Assembly (NCBI RefSeq): GCF_018531465.1
Contig: NZ_JAHDTF010000044.1
Span: forward strand, 1-64,000
Source of the DNA: Sphaerisporangium fuscum
Lineage (GTDB): Bacteria > Actinomycetota > Actinomycetes > Streptosporangiales > Streptosporangiaceae
Reading direction: 5' to 3'
Length of the DNA stretch: 64,000 nt
The notes under the pieces are model-generated. The model was not told the origin of the DNA. It was given only the letters and a program-made list of their open reading frames with translations, and searched no databases. Of the stretch, positions 31,842 to 39,692 are shown piece by piece (the stretch's first letter is position 1; each line of letters begins with the position of its first letter). Both the position numbers and the translations under genes were made by a program.

Positions 31842-32804
31842 TCAGGAGCCGCCGACCAGGGCGTCCCCGGTGGCCGTGCGCTGGTAGAGCACCTCGCGGC
31901 CGAGCCGCCTGCGGGTGACCAGGCCGTTGCCGCCGAGCACCGAAAGGTGCTGGGAGACCGCGCCGGGGGTCAGCGACACCCGCCTGGCCAGGGCCGTGGT
32001 GGAGGCGGGCTCGCGGAGGGCGAGCAGCAGTTGTGCGCGCGTCCTGCCGATCAGCGCGGCGAGCGCGCCGGGGGCGGGCGGCGGGCCGGCGTCCCAGACG
32101 GTGCCCACACCGTGCGCCGGGTAGACGAGCATGGGCTGGTACGGCTCGATCATGACGGCGATCTCGGGCCAGCGGAACACGCTCGGCACCAGCAGCAGCC
32201 CGTCGCCGCCGATCTCCCCGGAGTGGTCGTAGCTGCCCCGGGTGAAGAGCCGGTCCCCCTTCCAGCTCACGGAGGGGTGCAGGTCGGCGAACAGCTCCCT
32301 GGCGCCGCCGGCGGCCAGCCGCCTGGTGCGCCGCATCACGTCGGCCTCCAGCAGGCCGTAAACCCGCGGCCAGAATTCGGCGAGCGCCAGCTCCCAGTAG
32401 GCGGCGAGGGTGGCCGTCACCCGCTCGATCCCCGCGACCGGGTCGGCCTGGAACCGGGCGACGGCCCGCCGGTCGCCCGTCATCGCCCATCCGGCCTCCT
32501 CGGCCGCCCGGGCGGGCGGCGTCCGCCGTACCCTGTCGAGTTCGGCGGTGAAGTCGGGCAGCAGGGTGTCCGGGGGCGGGGTGAGGAAGTCGGGCATGTA
32601 GCCGCGCGCGGGCACCAGGGCGAACAGCTCCGACAGGTCGATCGCGCCGAGCCGGGGCCGTACGGCGCGCAGCCAGGGCAGGTGAAGGGAGTGGCGCGCG
32701 GGGACCTGCAGCACCCGCAGGCTCGCGACCAGCTCCCACAGCGGTGAGAAGGCGAAGCGGAGCCGGGCCAGGTCGTCGGCCCCGAACCGCCACTGGATCC
32801 CCAC
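31842..32804 (-). CDS. ArsR-family regulator with DUF5937 sensor region
   Basis: 320 residues from the GTG at 32804, the usual start for this family (GIQWRFGADDLARLRFAFSPLWE). The frame is open for kilobases upstream through unrelated genes, which is GC-driven and rejected. The N-terminal ~240 residues are the DUF5937-type region. The C-terminus is a winged helix (RAQLLLALREPASTTALARR, LTPGAVSQHLSVLGGNGLVT), with the ArsR recognition helix SLTPGAVSQHL. It is divergent from an MFS transporter with a palindrome between the starts, the standard arrangement for a local repressor. No metal-binding cysteine pair is seen in the HTH. Confidence 0.85.
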   Translation of the reverse strand: MGIQWRFGADDLARLRFAFSPLWELVASLRVLQVPARHSLHLPWLRAVRPRLGAIDLSELFALVPARGYMPDFLTPPPDTLLPDFTAELDRVRRTPPARAAEEAGWAMTGDRRAVARFQADPVAGIERVTATLAAYWELALAEFWPRVYGLLEADVMRRTRRLAAGGARELFADLHPSVSWKGDRLFTRGSYDHSGEIGGDGLLLVPSVFRWPEIAVMIEPYQPMLVYPAHGVGTVWDAGPPPAPGALAALIGRTRAQLLLALREPASTTALARRVSLTPGAVSQHLSVLGGNGLVTRRRLGREVLYQRTATGDALVGGS

Positions 32805-32818
32805 CCGCGCCCCCGAGG

Positions 32819-32836
32819 TTTTAGCCAGAGCTAAAA
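32819..32836. promoter_or_regulatory. Perfect palindromic operator between ArsR and MFS genes
   Basis: TTTTAGC (32819-32825), spacer CAGA, GCTAAAA (32830-32836): perfect 7-bp arms in an otherwise GC-rich stretch. It lies 15 bp from the regulator start and 32 bp from the transporter start, so it could control both. Probable binding site of the ArsR-family protein. Confidence 0.7.
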
Positions 32837-32867
32837 GATTGGCACGAGCGCGGGACAATGTCCAAAA

Positions 32868-34082
32868 GTGGTGCCCGTGACCAGCGCAACCACCACCAAA
32901 CCCTCCCTCCTGCAGTCTCGCGTCGGCGGCCTCCCCCGGGCGTTCTGGGTGCTCTTCGGCGGCACCTTCGTCAACCGGCTCGGCACCATGGTCGAGCCCT
33001 TCATCGGCGTGTACCTGACCCAGGCGCGGCACATGCCGCTCGCGACGGCCGGGGTGGTCATGGCGGTGTTCGGCGTCGGCTCGCTGCTGTCGCAGCTGGT
33101 GGCGGGCTGGCTGGCCGACCACATCGGCCGCAGGGCGACCCTGACGGGCGGCATGGTCGCGACGGCCGCCGCGATGATCGTCCTCGGGTACAGCACGTCG
33201 CTGCCCGCGATCGTCGCCGTGATGGCGGTGCTGGGCCTGGTGGTCGACGCCTACCGGCCCGCGTCCCAGGCCATGGTGACCGACCTCATCTCGCCGGACG
33301 ACCGGCCCAGGGCGTTCGGCCTGCTGTTCTGGGCGATCAACATGGGGTTCGCCGTCGCGATGGTCGCGGGCGGCTGGCTGGCCCAGTCCGGTTTCACCTG
33401 GTTGTTCTGGATCGACGCCCTGACCTCGCTGGCCTTCGGCCTGCTGGTGTGGCGGGCGGTGCCCGAGACCCGGCCCGAGAAGAACGGCCACGAGGGCGGC
33501 GGCTTCGCCGAGGTGCTGAAGGACCGGCTGATGGTGGCGTACGTGCTGTTCAGCCTGCTGTACACCTTCGTCTACCTCCAGGCGTTCACCACGATGCCGC
33601 TCGCGGTGACCGGCCAGGGCCTGCCCACCACGTCGTACGGCGTGGCCATGGCGGTCAACGGGCTGCTGATCGTCCTCGTCCAGCCCCTGATCAGCCCGTG
33701 GCTGAGCAAGCGCGACCCCAGCCTGATGCTGGCGATCGGCATGGCCGTGGTGGGCGTGGGGTTCGCGCTGACGGCACTGGTGTCCACCACCGCCGGGTAC
33801 GCCGCCACCGTCGCCGTCTGGTCCATCGGCGAGGTCCTCACGGCGGGCATGGCCGGGGCGGTCGTCGCCGCGCTCGCCCCGGCGCACCTGCGCGGCCGGT
33901 ACAGCGGGCTGTACGGTTTCGCCTGGTCGGTCGGCGGGCTGCTCGCGCCGCTGATCGGCACCCGGCTGCTGGCGTCCGGCCAGGTGGTCCTGTGGCTGAC
34001 GGTGGGCGCGATGGGCCTGCTCGGGGCCCTCGGTCAGCTCGCGATCGCCCCGGCGGTGCGCCGACGCTCGGCCGCCGGGTGA
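32868..34082 (+). CDS. MFS transporter
   Basis: 404 residues. Three clustered GTG codons at 32868, 32871 and 32877 could each be the start; the first is used. Twelve hydrophobic segments are distinguishable. The cytoplasmic loop between helices 2 and 3 carries the MFS motif A variant GWLADHIGRRATL, and NRLGTMVEPFIGVYLTQ in helix 1 is typical of the drug-efflux (MDR) group in actinobacteria. Probably a proton-driven exporter of a small organic compound whose expression is governed by the divergent ArsR/DUF5937 protein. Substrate unknown. Confidence 0.88.
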   Translation: MVPVTSATTTKPSLLQSRVGGLPRAFWVLFGGTFVNRLGTMVEPFIGVYLTQARHMPLATAGVVMAVFGVGSLLSQLVAGWLADHIGRRATLTGGMVATAAAMIVLGYSTSLPAIVAVMAVLGLVVDAYRPASQAMVTDLISPDDRPRAFGLLFWAINMGFAVAMVAGGWLAQSGFTWLFWIDALTSLAFGLLVWRAVPETRPEKNGHEGGGFAEVLKDRLMVAYVLFSLLYTFVYLQAFTTMPLAVTGQGLPTTSYGVAMAVNGLLIVLVQPLISPWLSKRDPSLMLAIGMAVVGVGFALTALVSTTAGYAATVAVWSIGEVLTAGMAGAVVAALAPAHLRGRYSGLYGFAWSVGGLLAPLIGTRLLASGQVVLWLTVGAMGLLGALGQLAIAPAVRRRSAAG

Positions 34083-34178
34083 GCACCTTTCCCAAAATGT
34101 CACCCTTCGGCGCACCGTAACCCTCTGCCGCCGCCCGGAAACCTGCGCTACCGTCCCCGGTCGGGGAGGGAAGCGGGG

Positions 34179-36146
34179 ATGGTCAAGATCACTGGGCCGC
34201 GGGTGGCGGCCACCGCCGCGGCGGCGTGGTCGCCGCTGCTCGTCATCGCCGCCATGAGCCTCTACGTCGGGCTGCCGCCCGAGTGGCGCCCCCGTCCTCC
34301 GGCCACCCCCGACACGGGCGCCGGCCTGATGTTCCCCGTGGTGGGCGCCTTCCTGGTCTACCAGCGGCCCCGCCTGAGCATGGCCTGGCTGATGTGCGCC
34401 GGCGGCCTGGCGGCCGGGATCAGCCAGTTCTGCGGCATGCTGATGTTCCGCATGGCCGCGGACGGGCACCTGGTCGCCGCCGGTCACCTGCGATACGTCA
34501 ACCTGGTCGGCTGGGCGGTGTCCGGCGTATCCCTGGCCATGCTGCTGCCGCTGCTCTCCCCCGACGGCAGGCTCCCCTCCCGCCGCTGGTGGCCGGTCGC
34601 CGCGCTCGGCGTCCTGTCGATCTCCGTCGAGCTCGTACGGCAGATCGTCCGGCCGGCGCCGCACCCGAACCCCCGGCCCGCCCTCATCCCGAACCCCCTG
34701 GCGATCGAGGCGCTGCGTCCCTACGGCGACGTGATCAGCGCGGTCGCGTGGGTGGGCATCATCGCGGCGGTCGCCCTGGCGATGCTGTCCCTGGTCGCGC
34801 GGTTCCACCGCTCCGGCCCCGAGGGCCGGCGCCAGATCGCCTGGCCGCTGCTGGCCTTCGCGGTGTACGTGCTGTTCCTGCTGTTCGGCCCGGGCATGTG
34901 GCCGATGGCGGCGGTCTGGGCGGCCGTGGTGCCCGTGGCGATCGCCTTCTCGGTGATGCGTTACCGGCTCTACGGGATCGACACGATCGTCAGCCGGGCC
35001 TTCGTCGCCGCCGGGATCCTCGCGGTCGTCAGCGCGGTCTACTTCGGCATCGGCGCCCTCGCGGGCCTGGTGGTCTCCGAGCAGCACCAGATCGGCGGGC
35101 TGGTCGCGGCGCTGTTCACCGGCGCGTTCTTCCAGCCGTTGCGGCGCTGGCTGCAGCGGCTGGTCGACCGCATGCTGTACGGCAGCGTCGGCGACCCGCG
35201 GCTGCTGGCCGAGCGCCTCACCCAGGAGGTACGCCGGGCCGACCCGTCCAGGGCCCTGTCGTCGGTGGTGAGGGTGCTGCGCGACGGGCTCGCCGTCGAG
35301 GGCGCGGCCGTGGAGGTGGTCGACGGCAAACCGGGGTACGTCGAGAACGGCGAGGTGGGCGACTCCCCCAGGCAGATCCCGCTGGAGTGGCACGGGGAGA
35401 CCGTCGGCCGTCTGCTGCTGGGGCGCCCCGGGGCCCGGCGGTTCCCCGCCGCGCACGACGAGCGGGTGCTCGCCACCCTCGTCCCGTACGCCGCGGACGT
35501 GGCGCACGCGGTGCGCATGGCCGCCGACCTGCAGCGTTCCCGTGAACGGATCCTCGCCGCGCGCGAGGAGGAACGCCGGCGCCTGCGCCGCGACCTGCAC
35601 GACGGCCTCGGGCAGACGCTCTCCAGCATGGCCATGACGATCAACATGGCGCGCAGCAGCCTGAAGAAGTCCCCCGACTCCGCCGACACGCTGCTGCGCG
35701 ACCTGCGCACCGGCATGGACGCGGTGTCCGGCGACATCAGGCAGCTGGTGTACGGGCTGCGCCCGCCCGCGCTCGACGACCTCGGGCTCGGCGGCGCCGT
35801 GCGCGCCCTCGCCGGCGAGGGGCCGCCCGCCACGACGGTGCGGGTGACGGGCGAGCTGGACGGATTGCCCGCGGCCGTGGAGGTCGCGGCGTACCGGATC
35901 GTGCAGGAGGCGCTCACCAACGTCCGGCGGCACGCGCACGCCGAGAAGGCCGCCATCACGATCGAGCGAGGCGAGGACGCGCTGCGGGTCCGCGTCGAGG
36001 ACGACGGCGCCGGGCTCCCCGGCCGCCCCCGCGCGGGGGTCGGGCTGGCGTCCATGCGGGAGCGGGCGGCCGAGCTCGGCGGCACCTGCGTAGCGACCCC
36101 CGCCCCCGGTGGCGGCACCATGGTGGAGGCCGTCCTCCCGCTGTGA
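34179..36146 (+). CDS. Orphan NarL-type sensor histidine kinase
   Basis: 655 residues, ATG behind GGGAAGCGGGG. The N-terminal half is membrane-embedded with about eight helices up to residue ~325. A GAF-like linker follows, then the HisKA_3 dimerisation/phosphoacceptor helix RRLRRDLHDGLGQTLSSMAM with the phospho-His at about H474. The HATPase ends with N box EALTNVRRHAHA and G box DDGAGLPGRP. This class phosphorylates LuxR-type response regulators, but none is adjacent: the next gene is nadE and the preceding one an MFS transporter. The input signal is not predictable from the multi-helix sensor. Confidence 0.9.
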   Translation: MVKITGPRVAATAAAAWSPLLVIAAMSLYVGLPPEWRPRPPATPDTGAGLMFPVVGAFLVYQRPRLSMAWLMCAGGLAAGISQFCGMLMFRMAADGHLVAAGHLRYVNLVGWAVSGVSLAMLLPLLSPDGRLPSRRWWPVAALGVLSISVELVRQIVRPAPHPNPRPALIPNPLAIEALRPYGDVISAVAWVGIIAAVALAMLSLVARFHRSGPEGRRQIAWPLLAFAVYVLFLLFGPGMWPMAAVWAAVVPVAIAFSVMRYRLYGIDTIVSRAFVAAGILAVVSAVYFGIGALAGLVVSEQHQIGGLVAALFTGAFFQPLRRWLQRLVDRMLYGSVGDPRLLAERLTQEVRRADPSRALSSVVRVLRDGLAVEGAAVEVVDGKPGYVENGEVGDSPRQIPLEWHGETVGRLLLGRPGARRFPAAHDERVLATLVPYAADVAHAVRMAADLQRSRERILAAREEERRRLRRDLHDGLGQTLSSMAMTINMARSSLKKSPDSADTLLRDLRTGMDAVSGDIRQLVYGLRPPALDDLGLGGAVRALAGEGPPATTVRVTGELDGLPAAVEVAAYRIVQEALTNVRRHAHAEKAAITIERGEDALRVRVEDDGAGLPGRPRAGVGLASMRERAAELGGTCVATPAPGGGTMVEAVLPL

Positions 36147-36329
36147 CCGGCATCCCCGTGCGGACCCTCCCCTCCCCTCCATCTCCTGTGCGCCTCGGCT
36201 GCCCGTCAGGGCGGGCGGAACAGGCTGGGGCTCCTGGTTTTCCACAGGCGAGGGCGGATAGCCGTTCTTCATCCACAGGAGGCGATCCAGCCCGTTCGCC
36301 TCGTGACCTCCGCACGTAAGGTGGAGACC

Positions 36330-38117
36330 GTGCCACAGCTGCGTATAGCCCTCGCCCAGACCAATCCCGCGGTCGGCGACCTCGCCGCCAACGCCGACAC
36401 GCTCGTCGAGTGGACACGTCGCGCCGCCGACCGCGGCGCGCACCTGGTCGTGTTCACCGAGATGTTCCTCACCGGATATCCCGTCGAGGACCTGGTGCTG
36501 CGCACGTCGTTCGTCGACGCGTCGATCGCCACGCTCACGGCCACCGCCGCCCGGCTGGCCGACGAGGGGCTCGGCGAGATCCCGGTCGTCGTCGGATACG
36601 TCGACCGCTCCGGCATCACGCCGCGCCCGGGCCAGCCGAAGGGCGCGCCGCTCGACGCCGCCGCGCTCATCCATCGTGGCCGCGTGGTCACGCGCACGGC
36701 GAAGCACCACCTGCCCAACTACGGCGTGTTCGACGAATACCGCTATTTCATCCGCGGCGACCGCCTCCCGATCTTCCGGCTCCATGGTGTCGACGTGGCG
36801 ATCGCGGTCTGCGAGGACCTCTGGCAGGACGGCGGGCCGGTGGCCGCCGTCGCCCAGGCCGGCGCGGGGCTGCTCGTGGTGCCCAACGCCTCGCCCTACG
36901 AGCGCGAGAAGGACGACGTCCGGCTGGAGCTGTGCGCCAACCGTGCCCGCGAGGCCGGGTGCGCCCTGGCGTACGCCAACCAGGTGGGCGGCCAGGACGA
37001 GCTGATCTTCGACGGCGACTCGATCGTGGTCGACGCCGCGGGCGAGCTGGTCGCCCGCGCGGGCCAGTTCCGCGAGGAGCTGCTGGTCACCGACCTGGAG
37101 CTGCCGCTCGCCGACCCGGCCGCCCGTCCCGGCTCCTTCCCGGTCGACGCCGGAGACGGCACCACGATCACCGTCGAGCGGCTGGAGCTGTCGTCCGAGC
37201 CGCTTCCCGCCTACACCCCCGAGCCGCCGACCGTGGCACCGCGCCTGGACGACCTCGAGGAGGTCTACTCCGCGCTGGTCCTCGGCGTCCGCGACTACTT
37301 CACCAAGAACGGCTTCCGGTCGGTCATCCTCGGCCTGTCGGGAGGCATCGACTCGGCGCTGACGGCCACCATCGCGGCCGACGCCGTCGGCCCCGGGCAG
37401 GTCCATGTGGTGCTCATGCCTTCCCGCCACTCCTCCGAGCATTCGGTCAGCGACGCGCAGGACCTCGTCGAGCGGCAGGGGCTCAACTCCCGGGTGGTGC
37501 CGATCGAGGGCATCGTCGACGCCTTCGAGAAGGAGATCGACCTGCACGGCCTGGCCGCCGAGAACCTCCAGGCGCGGGTGCGGGGCATGCTGCTCATGAG
37601 CCTGTCCAACGAGCACGGCCACCTGGTCCTCACGACGGGCAACAAGAGCGAGCTCGCCACCGGCTACTCCACCCTCTACGGCGACTCGGCGGGCGGCTTC
37701 GCGCCCATCAAGGACGTCCTGAAGACGATGGTGTGGCAGCTGTCCACCTGGCGCAACGCCCAGGTCGGCCACGAGAACGACCTGCTGCACCCCTTCGCCG
37801 TGCCGCCCATCCCGGAGAACTCCATCACCAAGGAGCCCAGCGCCGAGCTCCGGCCCGACCAGCGCGACACCGACTCCCTCCCGCCGTACGACGTGCTCGA
37901 CCGGCTGCTCTCCGACTACGTCGAGCACGACATGGGCAAGGGCGAGCTGATCGCGGCGGGGCACGACCCCGAGCTCGTGACGAGAGTGATCCGCCTGGTC
38001 GACCTCGCGGAGTACAAGCGCCGCCAGTATCCCCCGGGCCCCAAGATCACCCCCAAGAACTTCGGCCGCGACCGCCGCCTTCCGATCACCAACCGCTGGC
38101 GGGAGACCACCGCCTGA
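36330..38117 (+). CDS. nadE: Glutamine-dependent NAD+ synthetase
   Basis: 595 residues from the GTG at 36330 (AAGGTGGA upstream), giving the usual PQLRIALAQTNPAVGDL start. Catalyses the last step of NAD synthesis, amidation of deamido-NAD, using ammonia from glutamine. The N-terminal nitrilase domain keeps its triad E44 (TEMFLTGYP), K125 (TAKHHLPNYG) and C161 (AVCEDLW). The C-terminal synthetase has the pyrophosphatase loop SGGIDSAL at ~337-344 and the KSELATGYSTLYGD segment. In the 183-bp gap upstream are two DnaA-box-like sequences. Confidence 0.95.
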   Translation: MPQLRIALAQTNPAVGDLAANADTLVEWTRRAADRGAHLVVFTEMFLTGYPVEDLVLRTSFVDASIATLTATAARLADEGLGEIPVVVGYVDRSGITPRPGQPKGAPLDAAALIHRGRVVTRTAKHHLPNYGVFDEYRYFIRGDRLPIFRLHGVDVAIAVCEDLWQDGGPVAAVAQAGAGLLVVPNASPYEREKDDVRLELCANRAREAGCALAYANQVGGQDELIFDGDSIVVDAAGELVARAGQFREELLVTDLELPLADPAARPGSFPVDAGDGTTITVERLELSSEPLPAYTPEPPTVAPRLDDLEEVYSALVLGVRDYFTKNGFRSVILGLSGGIDSALTATIAADAVGPGQVHVVLMPSRHSSEHSVSDAQDLVERQGLNSRVVPIEGIVDAFEKEIDLHGLAAENLQARVRGMLLMSLSNEHGHLVLTTGNKSELATGYSTLYGDSAGGFAPIKDVLKTMVWQLSTWRNAQVGHENDLLHPFAVPPIPENSITKEPSAELRPDQRDTDSLPPYDVLDRLLSDYVEHDMGKGELIAAGHDPELVTRVIRLVDLAEYKRRQYPPGPKITPKNFGRDRRLPITNRWRETTA

Positions 38118-38162
38118 CGCTCGCCCGGGGCCGGTGCGGCGGGCGGTTCGCAGGGCTGTGCC

Positions 38163-38816
38163 ATGCTGGGCGACATGGGAGATCTTGGCGGCATCGACAC
38201 CGTTCGCCGGAGTTATGACACCGTAGCCGAGAAGTACCTGGCCAACCTGGGTGACGAGCTCGCCGGCAAGCCGCTCGACCGGGCGCTGCTGGCGGCCCTC
38301 GCCGAGCAGACGGAGCCCGGTACGCCGATCGCCGACCTCGGCTGCGGGCCGGGGCACGTCGCGGCCTGGCTCGCGGCGCGCGGGGCGACGACCGTCGGCA
38401 TCGACCTGTCCCCCGGCATGGTGGCGGTGGGCCGCCGGGAGTATCCGGAAGTGGAGTTCCGCGAGGGCGACCTGGTGGCGCTCCCGGCCGAGGACGGCGA
38501 GTTCGGCTCGGCGGTCGCGTTCTACTCGATCATCCACATCCACCCGGACGACCTCCGCCGGGCCGTCGGGGAGGCCTACCGGGTGCTGCGCCCCTCGGGT
38601 CTCCTCCTCGTGTCGTTCCACGTCGGCTCGGAGGTGCGGCACGTGGAGGAGCTGTGGGGGCAGAAGGTCGACGTCGACTTCCGCTTCCTCGACCCCTCGC
38701 ACGTCGCCGGTCTCCTGGAGGAGGCGGGCTTCGCCGTGGAGATGCGCATGGAGCGCGTCAACTACCCCCACGAGGTCGAGACCCGCCGCGCCTACCTCCT
38801 GGCCCGCCGCCCCTGA
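38163..38816 (+). CDS. Class I SAM-dependent methyltransferase
   Basis: 217 residues; the ATG at 38175 is an equally plausible start since neither has a strong ribosome-binding site. Motif I is IADLGCGPGHVAAWLA with acidic GIDLSPGMVAVGR. Motif III-like AFYSIIHIHPDDL and RVLRPSGLLLVSFHVG place it in the Methyltransf_11/25 group. The C-terminal VETRRAYLLARR is typical of a common actinobacterial small-molecule methyltransferase of unknown substrate. It follows nadE by 45 bp and may be co-transcribed. Two tandem terminator hairpins lie after it. Confidence 0.82.
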   Translation: MLGDMGDLGGIDTVRRSYDTVAEKYLANLGDELAGKPLDRALLAALAEQTEPGTPIADLGCGPGHVAAWLAARGATTVGIDLSPGMVAVGRREYPEVEFREGDLVALPAEDGEFGSAVAFYSIIHIHPDDLRRAVGEAYRVLRPSGLLLVSFHVGSEVRHVEELWGQKVDVDFRFLDPSHVAGLLEEAGFAVEMRMERVNYPHEVETRRAYLLARRP

Positions 38817-38951
38817 CCCCGGCGCCTCCGCCCGGAACGCGCCCCGCCGTACGACGGCGCCGCCTTCGCCGTACCCTCGTCCCGCCCGTACCGGCGCCGG
38901 GAAGTACGCACTGACAGCAGGTGAGGGCGCCTCGGACGCCGCTGGAATACA

Positions 38952-39049
38952 CGACCCGCGCCCTCCGGTGGAGGAGCGGCGCGGGTCGGGCACGAAGACT
39001 CCTGGGAACACGCGACCCGCGCGCTCCGGTAGAGGAGCGGCGCGGGTCG
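38952..39049. terminator. Two tandem near-identical terminator hairpins
   Basis: Hairpin 1: CGACCCGCGC (38952-38961) with GCGCGGGTCG (38979-38988). Hairpin 2: the same arms at 39013-39022 and 39040-39049. Period 61 bp; loops nearly identical (CTCCGGTGGAGGAGC type). They lie between a plus-strand methyltransferase and the minus-strand TetR gene and are symmetric, so they can stop both transcripts. Confidence 0.8.
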
Positions 39050-39079
39050 GGCGTGGAGATGGGGCCGGTGGGTCGCCGG

Positions 39080-39685
39080 TCAGGGGCGTAGGCCTGTGAG
39101 CATCTGGTCGGTGATGCGTACGGCGATGTCGGGGGAGAGGGCGTCGTCGAGGTCGCGCCATTTGGTGAGGAACAGCATCGTGCCGCTCAGCGTCGCCATC
39201 GCCACCTCGACGTCGACGTCGGGGCGCAGCTCGCCGCTGTCGACGCCGCGCTGGATGATCCTGCGCAGCGCCTCCCGTCGCGGCTTGACGGCGATCTCGC
39301 GGAACCGCTCGGCGAGATGCGGGAAGCGGTCGGACTCGCCCAGCGCGATGTTGATGATGCAGCGGGTACGCGCGTGGCTGCTCTCCTGCCGCATCAGCTC
39401 GAGGTAGCTGATGATGTCGTCGCGCACGGACTTCCCGGGCAGCTCCGGCAGCGGCGGCTTGAGGGTGGCGAGCGCGTCGACGACGAGGTCCTCCTTGTTG
39501 GACCAGCGCCGGTAGATGGTGGTCTTCCCGACGCCCGCCCGCGCGGCGATCGCCTCGATGGACAGCTCGGCCACGCCGGTGCCCTCGGCGAGCATGTCGA
39601 TCGTCGCGTCGATGATCGCCTTCTCCGCCTTCTCGCTGCGGGGACGGCCCGGCGTGCGCGCCGCCCCCATCTGCTCAGTCACCAT
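39080..39685 (-). CDS. TetR-family regulator of the MFS operon
   Basis: 201 residues. The N-terminal helix-turn-helix is clear (LSIEAIAARAGVGKTTIYRR, followed by WSNKEDLVVDAL), and the C-terminal ligand/dimer part resembles the TetR_C_11-like group (RPDVDVEVAMATLSGTMLF). It begins 8 bp after the stop of the upstream DHA2 transporter gene, so the two form one minus-strand operon, a common autoregulated efflux arrangement. The complex inverted-repeat region before the transporter is the expected target. Confidence 0.9.
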   Translation of the reverse strand: MVTEQMGAARTPGRPRSEKAEKAIIDATIDMLAEGTGVAELSIEAIAARAGVGKTTIYRRWSNKEDLVVDALATLKPPLPELPGKSVRDDIISYLELMRQESSHARTRCIINIALGESDRFPHLAERFREIAVKPRREALRRIIQRGVDSGELRPDVDVEVAMATLSGTMLFLTKWRDLDDALSPDIAVRITDQMLTGLRP

Positions 39686-39692
39686 GGTCAGA

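Noticed and set aside
32805..39161. Minus-strand reading frame continuous with the ArsR gene, over 2,000 further codons
   Set aside because: It runs antisense through the MFS, kinase, nadE and methyltransferase genes; composition is Arg/Gly/His-rich shadow of GC-biased coding. Only the last 320 codons form a recognisable protein.
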